From assembly GCA_900095095.1 (NCBI GenBank), contig FMBT01000433.1:1-64000 (forward strand): DNA of 64,000 nucleotides. Reading direction: 5' to 3'. Both the position numbers and the translations under genes were made by a program. The notes beneath the pieces are model-generated. The model saw nothing but the letters and a program-made list of their open reading frames with translations. It was not told the DNA's origin and searched no databases. Below, in pieces: positions 31,336 to 42,274 of the stretch; the stretch's first letter is position 1, and every line of letters begins with the position of its first letter. This stretch comes from Fragilariopsis cylindrus CCMP1102. Its lineage: Eukaryota > Bacillariophyta > Bacillariophyceae > Bacillariales > Bacillariaceae.

Positions 31336-34029
31336 ATGGTACCCAAGAAGTCAAATGAAGTGATGATTGAAGTCATTGACGACGACGCTAATGAGAATAT
31401 GAACATGAACATGAACGACGACGACAATGATGATGAAGAATTAGGATTAGTAGTCGTAATCCAGAACATTAACGTCGGCGATGATGACGATGTCGCCGTC
31501 GTTGGTGGTGGTGGTGGTGGTGGTGGTGATACCAATAATAGTAAGAGTAGAACCAGTAGTAGAGTATCGAAAGCAGCATCATCCTTTTTTCTTTTGAATA
31601 AGAATAATAATAGAACTATACCACAAATTAAAATTACACTTGAGGATGTGACATATCAACCTATCACGTCAACAGCAACAACAGCAACGACAACTGTGGC
31701 ATCGTCATCGTCATCATCATCGTTATGGAAATCATTATGGAAATCTTCAAATGATAGGAAGAAGGAACATCAAAATCGTACGATTGTACTAAATAAAATT
31801 AATACAACAATTAATCCATTTGAATTAACAGCATGGATGGGTCCATCTGGGTCAGGGAAAACAAGTTTAACATCTGTTGTTGCTGGTCTGATTATTAATG
31901 ATCCAAATAGTAATGATATAACAAAAGAAAGTAAAATTCAATCGACGACTGTTAGTAAAACGGGTAGTGCTAGTAGTACAACAACTACTTATGATAATGG
32001 TATACCAAAACAAATGATTGGTGTTGTTTGGCAAGATGATTTACTTTTAGATAATTTAACTGTGGAAGAAACAATCTATTTTGCAGCAAGATTAAAAACA
32101 CCATCTTCCGTATCCGATCAAAAAGTAACGGAATTAGTGGTGGAAACAATGAAAGAATTAAATCTAACACATATTCGTCATAATATAATTAAAACTATAT
32201 CCGGTGGAGAACGGAAACGTCTTTCAGTCGGTGTAGAATTAGTCACTAGACCATCTTTATTAATATGTGATGAACCAACCTCCGGTTTAGATTCTTCTAC
32301 CGCCTATAAATTAATTGTAACATTGAAAGAATTAACATCATTAGGACATTCGATTGCCATTGTTATCCATCAACCTCGGACTGATATATTTAATATGTTT
32401 GATCATCTACTTCTGTTAAGTAAAGGATCTGTGATATATAATGGCAAACCATCATTAGTACGATCTTATTTAGAAAATATTCCTACAAGTAATAATAACA
32501 ATGGTGGTACTGGTGGTAATAGTTGTATTGTACATCCATTACCACCAGAAACGGGAATCGCTGATTGGATTATGGATACAATCATTGACGATGAACAGAA
32601 TAAGGTTCGAATGAATGATGATGACAATTGTGATGGTGGTAGTGATCGTACTAGGTATAAATCTTTAGCAGATTATTGGTCGGAACATGAACGACGTAGT
32701 ATGCTAATGATTAGTAGTAAAGATAACAACTCTCTAGAGGAAGCGGATATAGTCGATGGTGATAATTGCGAAAGAACTACATGCAACAGCAACAGCAACA
32801 ACACTAAAACAACATCAACAATTCGTCATCGTAATAATAGCAGTGGTACACTAATCCGTAGAAAGGGTAATAAAGATGAGAACAAAGCTGAGAATAATAG
32901 TAGTAGTAGTAGTAGTAATAGTACTATGTATGAAGCAACCTTTTGGAAAGAATTAAAATTATTAATTAATCGTATAACCAAGCAACAACGTGGTGAACGT
33001 ATAACAAGAGTATCATTTTTATTAATGTTAACCTATTTGACTTTTACAAGTTTTATGTGGTGGCAGATACCAGATACCACATCAAATATATTTGAAAGAA
33101 ATTCTTTGTTGTTTTTTATATTAATTGCACAAGGAGCTTCCATCGTGACATCCTCAATATCAGTATTCAATCGTGAACGTACATTACTAAAACGAGAACG
33201 GTCTAAAAAAATGTATCATGTATTACCATTCTTTATAGCGAAAATGATTAGTGATATGACAAATAATATTGCATTACCATTATTGTATGGTATGATAACC
33301 TATTGGACAGCAGGATTATATCCATCTGTCAGTAGATTTTTCAAATTTATAGTTAGTTATTGGTTAACATTAAATTGTGCCCAAAGTATGGGTTTCTTTT
33401 TAAGTATATTAATACCTAATATGACTATTGCATTAATATTAGCACCCCCCATCACATTATTTTGTTTTATACTTGGTGGGTTTTATATACCATTTAATAA
33501 TATGCATCTAATAATGAAATATATAAGTTATATATCATTTGCAAGATATGGATATTGCTCATTATTAATTAATGAATTCGAAGATAGATTTATACCATGT
33601 AGTTCTAATGATGATGATGACGAATCATCATCATCATCAGGAATAACAGTTGGCGAAATAAATGAATGTCCACTGCCAGGTAAGTTTCAAATAGTGCAGT
33701 ACAGTACACAACACAACACAACACAACAACAATATAACCTTAGAAAAATAGGAACTTTCCCCCTCCTCCATCCCCCCTCTCTTCTGTTTACTAACATAAA
33801 ATTCATTTTCGTCTCTACTTGTTTTTCATGTTATGCTATGGTATGCTATCTACGTGTACGTATACGTGTATATTTACTATAATACTATCCTATTATAGGA
33901 AATAATATATATGAAAGTATTGGTATAAATGGTATATTTGCCAACTATTGGTTCAACATATTAATTCTTGCTATATTTCAAATGTCATTGATGATTGGAG
34001 CGTATGTTCTTTTGAGAAGGTCTAAATAG
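31336..34029 (+). CDS. ABCG-type half transporter
   Basis: Exons 31336-33679 and 33899-34029 with a GT-AG intron sum to 825 codons. The order is nucleotide-binding domain first, then membrane domain, as in the White/ABCG subfamily. Visible motifs: Walker A GPSGSGKT (about residue 170), Q-loop VVWQDDLL, signature SGGERKRLS (about 290), Walker B LLICDEPTSGLDS and the H-loop IHQPR. Six hydrophobic segments follow from about residue 558 (LLMLTYLTFTSFMWW onward), the last (NILILAIFQMSLMIGAYVLL) encoded by exon 2. A half transporter must dimerise; typical cargoes are sterols, lipids or wax-like molecules exported across the plasma membrane. Asp/Asn and Gly repeats pad the N-terminus and the linker. 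Without the splice the frame would end early in intron text. Confidence 0.92.
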
Positions 34030-35200
34030 AAAGAATCATAAAACAAAAGATTAAAATAGAAAAAGTCATCACACCTACTGCTTTATCTTATTCTAATCAT
34101 AACATTTTAAAATTTGATATCATTCGCTTTCCAGGTTAAAAGTATTATAGGACTCAGTGATTGAGTGTTTTATTGTTGTTAAAGATATTCAAGTGGATGA
34201 AGGACAGACTAGATATTAGAAATAAGCGAGATATGAAAATTTGTGGTTGACGGACAGCATGGCAGGCATCTTTTCTTCTGTTTTATACACATCGTTTCAG
34301 TAACTTGGCTAAACAAGGTTCTACAGTTCACCGCAGAAACTTAGTTTTAATTAAGCATGTGGTTTTTCTGCTTTAGAGTTTGGGATAGCAAAGTTTGTGA
34401 TAGTGAAATGTTGTGCTCAACTTCGACATCATCCCTTCTTGATTAAGAAAAAAAGATTCTTTTACAACACTGCGGTCAACATCTCTTCTCTACTCACTCA
34501 CATACATCAATACTATTATTAATCTACTTGTACTAATATGCAAAATTCTGTGTTACATTGAGATAAATAATGTTAGCATGTCATTGTATTGCAAATCCAA
34601 AATTTCTAGAATTTTGTTCAAAGCAAACCACTGCACAGAAAGTGTGGCTACTGTGCAGGATACTGTAGTCCAAGAGGAAAGTAGAACTCCTGAAAATCCT
34701 GGTGGTTTGCTTGCCATATACCTCATTTATTTACAGTATATTCGGTCACCATGGATATGATTCGATTCATTCATTCCATTCCCAACAAGGACATGGCATG
34801 CCTGGCTACCGGTAGGCACAAAAAAGATGGCGGCGGGCTGCTTAACTTTGTCTCCTGTAGTGCTATTAGTATGGGGTTGTACAGTATGACGTACGTACGT
34901 ACGTACGTACGTACTATATAAATATATTGTAGGTACAAATGTGCATACATCAAACTCTTTTCAATTTAAAAGAAGGAAAAAAAAAAAAGACAACAACAAC
35001 GACGGAAAAGATTCGATTCATGCATTCATCACGTCAGCCACTGATCGATGATGGCAAACAAACAAAATAAAAACCAAATATCATCATCGTTGTATTGTAT
35101 TTACTGCTGTACGGTACACGCCATCAGTACTGTATACATGTAACGACGTTTGCTTGTCATCATCATCATCTTCTTCTTCTTCTTCTTCTTCATCCATGCA
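34030..35200. other. Intergenic, 1.2 kb
   Basis: Contains an 11-base inverted pair (AAGCAAACCAC near 34621 and its complement near 34704), (GTAC)n at about 34890-34913, and a TTC tract at 35171-35190 just before the next start. No gene called; the 60-residue frames here match nothing. Confidence 0.5.
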
Positions 35201-38200
35201 ATGCATTGTGATAGGATAATATCATGGACGAGCAGGATAGAACTATTACCATTATTAGTAGTAGTAGTATTGGTACAATCGTTTAGTCATAGCAGTAGTA
35301 GTATAACTTCTGCATTCATACTACAACGACCCATACCTTTCAGAGCTCCTAATGATAATGGTCGTCATGGTAGGTGTAGCGTCGTTTCATTACAACTATT
35401 ACCATCATTGAACAGGCTATCAGCAATGTCGTCATCGTCGTCATCATCATCAATATCGTCATCATCATCATCATCAATATCACAGCAATCATGGATTTCA
35501 CAAGCTCAAGAGATCTTGTCAAACCTTGGTGGGAGTTCTGATAAAATTGAAACTGAAACTGAAAATGAAGAAGTATTAATAAAGAAGGCAGAATTATATT
35601 TAATGAATGCCATACAAGAAGTGAATGGTTCGGTGATGACAAATCCATCTATATTATCCGGATTTGAAGATTTATTTCGTATCAAAATTAACATTAATAC
35701 AAAAAAGATACAACATCTAGAAGAAGATGATGATGGCAACAACGACAATAGCAATGATGACAATGAAGGAGAAGACAATGATATAAATACAATTAAATTA
35801 ACTATTATACAGGATCGTATAGGATTAGCCTCATTATTATCGGATCAAGGAAAATATCCAGATGCTGCAACTCAACTGGAACAGATTATGAAAATGAAAA
35901 ATGTACTAATAAAAGATGATAAAGCTAAACAACGACAAACATTTGATAAAGTATCCTCCATGTTATTTCGTACCAAAGCTAATATATGTGATTGGAATGA
36001 CTATAACGAATCAAGTATTAATTTAATTCAATCTACTAAAAACTCATTAGAATTAGAATCATTAGAATTCAATATGAAAGAAGATAAGAATATAAACAAC
36101 AATAATAATAACGTACAAGTTCAAGTACCAGCAGTGCATCCGTTTGAAGCATTAGCATGGCCATGTGTAACATTAAAAGATTCAACATCCATTGCCTATA
36201 CATATGCGATGCGTGCTATTGTATCCAGTTCCAATCAATTAGTACAACAACAGCAGGTAAAACAGCAGCAACAGCAAGCGGAATGGAATCAACAACAACA
36301 ACAAATTGGTGGAATGGTTTCAGGTACAACGTTAGTACAACAGACAGAGCAGCAAACAACACAGCAGGATCTATTTAATTTGTTACCATGGATTGATTTA
36401 AATGAAAAATTCAATTCCAGAACTACTACTACTACTACTGCACCATCATTTGTAACAGTTACTACGAAGGTGAATAATAACAACAAAAATAAGATGACGT
36501 CATCGTCATCGTCAACATCAACATCAACATCTTCATCCTATTTATCATCATTAACGTCCTCTTCATCAATACTACCATCTATTACTACTCCAACTTCAGA
36601 TGATAATAATACAAAAAAGACAAAGACAAAGACAATCAAAGTTGGTTATTTATCACCCGATTTTACTGGAAAACATCCATTAGCATTTTTACTGCAAAAT
36701 GTCTTTCAATTTCATAATACGAATCAAGATACTGATAGTAATACTAGGTTTGAAATTTATTTATATTCTTTGGATCAAGAAAATGATAATAGTGTCGAAG
36801 TCACAAAAATTATTAATTCTAGTAGTAATAGCAATAGCCGTGACGACGACGATGATGGCGAAGATTATCATAATACAAATAATTGGAAAGTATTGACAGG
36901 GAGTGTATCCAAAATGTCTAATATTATATTAAATGATCAACTGGATATATTAATTGATTTATGTGGTTACACTGGTACATCCTTAATTGCTGAAATTATG
37001 GCCAATTGTCGATTACAACAATTATTAAGTTTAAGTTTAAGTAGTTCAAGTCGTTTAAGTGGTTCAAGTTCAACTGATACAACTGATGATGATACTACGA
37101 AAAATACTGATATTAGTAGTAATACGAATTATAATAATAGGATGATGATACATGTATCCTATATGGGATTTCCAGGTAGTAGTGGTGCACCATATATTGA
37201 TTATATAATTGCTGATAAAATTGTGATACCACCACCAACATCATCATCCGACGAATCATCAAACGAATCAGAAGATGAAGAAGATGAAGAAGGAGAAGAG
37301 TATAATATTAGAAAACATTATACCGAAAATATTTTATATATGCCACATTGTTATTTTGTGAATAGTCATAAATATATTATTCATAATGATAATGATAAGA
37401 ATGGTAGTGGTAGCGGTTTTGAAAATGAGAATGATGATGAAAGACAACAACAATCAGAATCAGAATCAAAATCCAGACCAAGTGATAATTGTCGATATAA
37501 TTTATATGGATTACCATCCAAAGGAACTGGATTTGTGTTTTGTTGTCATAGTCGACCAGATAAAATTGATCCATCTACCTATAAAACCTGGATACAGGCA
37601 TTAAAACGTACCAGAGAAGAAGGTCATCGTATAAATAATAGTGATATGTCAAATGCTGTCTTATGGTTATTACGAAGTAGTAGTGATAGTGCTAGTACTA
37701 GTACTAGTTCTAGTAATGATAATGGACAACAACAACAACCACAGTCATCATCGTCACAATGTCGTATGGAAATGAATCTTATACGATATGCAAGAAAGAT
37801 TATGAATAATGATGACGATGACAGCGACGACTTAGATGATGTCAACAACGATGATGACAACAGTGATGATGACAAATACGATACCACTACTGGAAAAGTT
37901 GTTCTAATACCTGATGAACAAGAACAGGATCAGGATCATGATCAGAAACAAGAACAGTATTTAATTTTTTGTAATAAAGTATCACGTATCGAACATCTGA
38001 ATCGATTATCAATTGGTGCTGATTTATTTTTAGATACACCGGCATATAATGCACATACGGTTGGTTGTGATTGTTTATCACAAGGTGTACCAATGATATC
38101 CTTATTAAGAAATAGAAATAGAAATGATAATGACAATGGTGTTAATGACAATGACAGTAAGGATAATGATAGTGATAATGAAAATGATAGTAATTTTATT

Positions 38201-38635
38201 GTCCCAACTGATAAATTAGCTAGTCGTGTTGGTGCTAGTTTACTAAAGAGTGCAATCAGTAATAATAGTAAAAGTGGTCCATCATCATCATCGTCATCAT
38301 CGTCATCATTATCGAACAAATTAATTGTTTCAACGATGAAGGAATATGAAGATACTATGGTCCAGTGTGCACGTGAAAATTCTAACACAGATTCAAATAC
38401 GGATTCCAATACAAATTTTCCATCATTCCGACAACAGTTATTAGATAATTTACATACGGCACCATTATGGGATACAAAACGATGGGTACAAAATTTAGAA
38501 ACAGGTTTAACTGAAATGGTCAACATACGACAGCAACTTAAACATAAACATGAACACTTTTGTGATGATGACATGGATATATATGTTGTGGATGAAAACG
38601 ATGACGATGACGATGACGATGACCAATTACGATAA
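35201..38635 (+). CDS. GT41 O-linked sugar transferase (OGT/SPINDLY-like), possible plastid leader
   Basis: 1144 residues from the first ATG (35201); the open frame upstream has only TTG and a poly-Phe tract. The start has a hydrophobic stretch (LLPLLVVVVLVQSF), then SSITSAFILQRP, which recalls the SAF core of the diatom plastid presequence. The middle has TPR-like helices (LASLLSDQGKYPDAATQLEQ). The GT41 catalytic part begins near residue 478 with IKVGYLSPDF, then LDILIDLCGYTG, YMGFPGSSGAPYIDYIIAD, FCCHSRPDKIDPSTYKTW, and DLFLDTPAYNAHTVGCDCLS (about 940), the UDP-sugar pocket of the family. It transfers GlcNAc or fucose to Ser/Thr. Cytosol and nucleus are usual; the leader makes plastid or ER location possible. 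Large Ser, Asp and Gln inserts separate the motifs. Confidence 0.87.
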   Translation: MHCDRIISWTSRIELLPLLVVVVLVQSFSHSSSSITSAFILQRPIPFRAPNDNGRHGRCSVVSLQLLPSLNRLSAMSSSSSSSSISSSSSSSISQQSWISQAQEILSNLGGSSDKIETETENEEVLIKKAELYLMNAIQEVNGSVMTNPSILSGFEDLFRIKININTKKIQHLEEDDDGNNDNSNDDNEGEDNDINTIKLTIIQDRIGLASLLSDQGKYPDAATQLEQIMKMKNVLIKDDKAKQRQTFDKVSSMLFRTKANICDWNDYNESSINLIQSTKNSLELESLEFNMKEDKNINNNNNNVQVQVPAVHPFEALAWPCVTLKDSTSIAYTYAMRAIVSSSNQLVQQQQVKQQQQQAEWNQQQQQIGGMVSGTTLVQQTEQQTTQQDLFNLLPWIDLNEKFNSRTTTTTTAPSFVTVTTKVNNNNKNKMTSSSSSTSTSTSSSYLSSLTSSSSILPSITTPTSDDNNTKKTKTKTIKVGYLSPDFTGKHPLAFLLQNVFQFHNTNQDTDSNTRFEIYLYSLDQENDNSVEVTKIINSSSNSNSRDDDDDGEDYHNTNNWKVLTGSVSKMSNIILNDQLDILIDLCGYTGTSLIAEIMANCRLQQLLSLSLSSSSRLSGSSSTDTTDDDTTKNTDISSNTNYNNRMMIHVSYMGFPGSSGAPYIDYIIADKIVIPPPTSSSDESSNESEDEEDEEGEEYNIRKHYTENILYMPHCYFVNSHKYIIHNDNDKNGSGSGFENENDDERQQQSESESKSRPSDNCRYNLYGLPSKGTGFVFCCHSRPDKIDPSTYKTWIQALKRTREEGHRINNSDMSNAVLWLLRSSSDSASTSTSSSNDNGQQQQPQSSSSQCRMEMNLIRYARKIMNNDDDDSDDLDDVNNDDDNSDDDKYDTTTGKVVLIPDEQEQDQDHDQKQEQYLIFCNKVSRIEHLNRLSIGADLFLDTPAYNAHTVGCDCLSQGVPMISLLRNRNRNDNDNGVNDNDSKDNDSDNENDSNFIVPTDKLASRVGASLLKSAISNNSKSGPSSSSSSSSSLSNKLIVSTMKEYEDTMVQCARENSNTDSNTDSNTNFPSFRQQLLDNLHTAPLWDTKRWVQNLETGLTEMVNIRQQLKHKHEHFCDDDMDIYVVDENDDDDDDDDQLR

Positions 38636-38857
38636 GAAGTACTAATAATGTTACACGACAGTTGTCTCTCTAGCTCTACTAGAGCTCTACTAGTTAGTAG
38701 TGTTAGTTTGAGCATCCCCACTATTATAACTACTTAAAACCATGTTTATATATCACACACACACATATATATATATATATGTTTGTTCGTTCGTCATTCT
38801 TCTACATACCCAACAAAATTAGATTGTTTCGGTAAGGTACGTACGATTTTGATGAAT
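38636..38857. other. Downstream flank with (CA)n/(TA)n
   Basis: (CACA)n then (TA)n at about 38754-38780. No gene. Confidence 0.5.
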
Positions 38858-39117
38858 AGTATCCACAGAGCAGTACCAACAAGACACTGAATCTATTCGT
38901 GAAAAACTGACAATAATTCTAATAAGGTGTCGCAATATGTCGTCTTTGAACTGACAATGCAAGCAGCAATAAGAGATTGAACAGTATCCACAGAGTAGTA
39001 CCAACAAGACACAGAATCTATTTGTGAAAAAACTGACAATAATTCTAATAAGGTGTCGCAATATGTCGTCTTTGAACTGACAATGCAAGCAGCAGTAAGA
39101 GATTGAACAGTATCCAC
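38858..39117 (+). repeat. Tandem duplication, 125-base unit
   Basis: Two units begin with AGTATCCACAGAG at 38858 and 38983, and a third starts at 39109 but stops after nine bases. The two full copies differ at only a few positions, so the duplication is recent. No known function. Confidence 0.9.
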
Positions 39118-41163
39118 GTATAAGTCGGTTGTTATGGTAGGTACGGTGTCGTTAACAATATGGTGGAAGGGTGACAGAAGTGTTTAAACACAGATCGGAA
39201 AGGTGGTGGTAGAATTGAGAGATAAATTCAAGAAAAATGTATATGCTATTCCATATCATTATGCTCTAGATTGTGAGGACAAGTGTGGTTTCGGTCCGAA
39301 TTACATCACTGCTAGCATTATCTAGCAGGACTGTAATTCGCGATCCTTTTTCCTCTTTTTCTTCGTATAGTATTATCTAGTACAAGATACACCACTGTAT
39401 TCTATCTAGTGACACCGGTCTTGACACTGGTATTGACACCTGCATCCCCGGCATCATTATAATTCTTGTTCTCTGTACATCCTGTAATTAAACTATCATA
39501 GTATAATATACAGTATTCAGAATGGATTGCTGTATTTACATCCCTGCTTCCCTTTGGACTGGAACATCATCATCTAAAATCTGACGAACAGATTGATTGA
39601 TTCATTTTCATTTCTCTTCTAAATGTTTTGTTATTGATCAAAATAAATAATGATGTGATTTTTTTTCTTAAAAATTTACGCGGTATGCGATCCGAACATT
39701 GGGGGGAGACAAAGGAGGGAGAAAAAAATCTAATACCTTTATTATTTATTTAAGAGGGGGAAAGTAAGATTCCATTTAGAAATAAAGCTACAGTAACATA
39801 GCACCTAGTTTTTTATATGCGTGTAGGATTCTTCATTCTGTGCGTGTACTGTATGGTACGCAGAACGTTTTCCTACTTCAAAAACATCAAACAACGCGGT
39901 GAAAAGAAAAATGGGAAGAACAACAATATGTAGAGACATGGCCGCCTTTGTACGGGTGTTGCATGGTTGTTGTTGTCGTTGTGTGTCACGACGTTCTCAT
40001 GCTCCGCCTTTGTACGTTTACCTGGCGTTAAAAGAGGTATAGCAGCAGCTCTATTCGTCCCCTCTCTGTGATACGGTAACGTCTCCTACGTTTACATCGG
40101 ACGCAATGATTCATTCTTGAACGAAGATCTAATGGCCCCGTGCACAGAATGGACCCGGGAAAAAAATAAGGGATCTCTCAATAAATTAGAATCGTCGGAG
40201 CCGGATTATAGCTGGGATGATAGCAGCGATGGATATAGCCGATATGGGACACCAAGTCGAGATGTTTGGATTGAGACCCTTCGTGGGTGGCAAGGTCAAA
40301 AGACAAGGATGACAATCATATCGAAATGGGTTTGCATCTTCACTTAGAGGTGAGTTCAATACTTGGTTCAACTGAATGAAAACGATAGAGCCCTCTTCTT
40401 TCAATAAATAATACCAATAGGTCCATTCGCCACCATCTTATTTGGGTCGAATGACAGCACTATTTATCCTGTGCTAGCGGCAGGTTGTAAATAATGGTTA
40501 TTCTCAGTCATATCATTTTTAGTCATGCACCATTTAATAGTAAAATTTTTAAAGTCAATATCATTTAGCCTAAGTCTCAGTTGAATTGCAATATCAGCTA
40601 CTTCATATCCGTTGACTTAGTCCAAATTTAGAATCAGTTGGCCTTATACCTGAAATGAAGCCCCATCATGCTCCCAGTTAAGGAAAAGGCAGCATTACAT
40701 ACTGCTAATACCTGGGAAGAATGGCATCTAAAACGGTGCTCCTTACTCATGGGGTAATACAAAAATTTAAAGATATATAGAAGGGTCAATTTTCAAGCAA
40801 GTCAGGAATTGAAAAGTGGTAAACGTCCCCGTACCCGTATCGGTGCAAAGAGGCTATCTATCCACTCGACTGAGAAATATTGATCCCCAACTCAAAAAAT
40901 TAACCAACTCGGAAATTTTGAAAAATGTACTTACAGGACGCTTTTTAAACGGAAATTAATATCAGAGCACACCACTTGAACCACTTTTGCTCCATAACGA
41001 TACCTTGCTATTCTTAGGAGCGATAAGCCTGGGAAGGTATAGTTAAAAATTCGTTTCAAAATAAGTTATGGTCATGTACTGTTTTGAGTTTTAAAAGTTA
41101 GTTAGTTTTTTATATAAAAAAGAGAGCGCTCGACACAAACTTTTCTCGTCCATAAAAATCGCT
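39118..41163. other. Gene-poor region, 2 kb
   Basis: No convincing gene. A 76-residue frame at 40117-40347 has balanced composition but no recognised motif. The sequence has fewer microsatellites than the rest of the window. I see no repeat with partners elsewhere here. Confidence 0.45.
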
Positions 41164-41502
41164 TCATCGCCGCCCAATGTTGAAGTCTTTTCCCGTACAA
41201 ACCGGGTATCCAAATCTACCTAATTTCACATATGACCGGGGATAAACGCTGTTCAGCAAATTATCGATATCAGCTCCTCGACCGTCACTCTGATCACCGG
41301 AGATATCCATCATACGAACATCGTTGTTTAGTTCGGTCACCCAACCGTCAAATCTAATTTGAACCGTAGCAGTAGGAACACAATCTATGTTGTAGATATT
41401 GTTAAACATGTCGTATTTTCGAAAGCTCTCTGGTAACAACTTTTTGATTCCAGGAACATCAAGAGCGCAAATTACCGTATCGAATTCATGATAAACTTCT
41501 TC
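41164..41502 (-). pseudogene. ZDS: Zeta-carotene desaturase fragment
   Basis: An open stretch of about 112 codons reading HEFDTVICALDVPGIKKLLP, then FRKYDMFNNIYNID, then VPTATVQIRFDGWVTELN, and ISGDQSDGRGADIDNLL. This is the central part of plastid zeta-carotene desaturase, the carotenoid pathway enzyme that introduces double bases of the lycopene chromophore. It is cut on both sides: a stop precedes the first codon, and after NLLNSV the text stops resembling the family and ends at a TGA. No flanking exons of the same protein are seen within 1 kb. I take it as a dead partial copy; the working gene would be elsewhere. A single exon of a fast-diverged gene is less likely. Confidence 0.65.
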
Positions 41503-41749
41503 TTAGTTCTTCTTTTTTGAAAGAGATGATCTAATTAGAAGATGTGAAAATTTCAGATCCAAAGAGAAGATTTACAATATTTGAAACAGAAGGTATGAAA
41601 AATGATAAAACCCAGCGAATGAAAGCCAAATAGCTACCGAAAGAAAACAGTCCATCCAATGCTCACAAATCTGTTTTATTCGTGTAGTAATTTTCGAATG
41701 AGTTTTGGGTGCGCGATAGCTGAAAGCTGAGCGAAAGCATATAAATCTA

Positions 41750-42274
41750 TTCCGCTTGCTTTTCAAAGAACTTTCCTATGTCGAATAAAACATATCATAT
41801 ATATATGATAATAAAGAGAATGAAACGTTACTAATAATTCTTTATGTTTTTTTTATGTGTTTCACTTTTCGCTTGCTTTTCAAAGAAACTTCCTTTGTCG
41901 AATAAAACGTCTGGTAAAATTGAAAGGTTACTAAATGTTCTTGTTTTTTATTATGTGTTTCACTTTCCATTGATAAACAAAGGAAAATATTTTGTCGGTT
42001 GGTTAGAGTCAAATTTCATTTCTTGCCTATAGTACGATACAAACATACAGCCAGTCGACAATTTTTGTATTGAAAAATAGATAAAGTCTAATCGTCACTG
42101 TTGGACTACAATATATCTTGTTTTGTCGGTTGGATCGTTACATCAAACGAATCAAAAAAAATCCCTTTATTGCCTACGATACACACACAATCAATCGGAT
42201 AAGGATTTCTTATGTGTTTCATCAAAATAGTATCATCACATATAACATAAAATACCATTAGCATAATTCACAAC
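41750..42274 (+). repeat. Imperfect local duplications upstream of the patatin-like gene
   Basis: A unit of roughly 117 bases starting CTTGCTTTTCAAAGAA occurs at about 41757 and 41872, each followed by GTCGAATAAAAC, a GTTACTAA stretch and TTATGTGTTTCA. A second pair starts TTTTGTCGGTTGG at about 41990 and 42121 and shares a TTGCCTA stretch and the ACGATACA motif. The copies are degenerate. The region is the 5' flank of the gene at 42275. Confidence 0.7.

Noticed and set aside
33680-33882. C-terminal extension of the ABCG frame
   Set aside because: It starts at a GTAAGT donor; the real last membrane helix is in exon 33899-34029.
40117-40347. A 76-residue frame in the gene-poor region
   Set aside because: No recognised motif, no partner exon and no flanking gene context.
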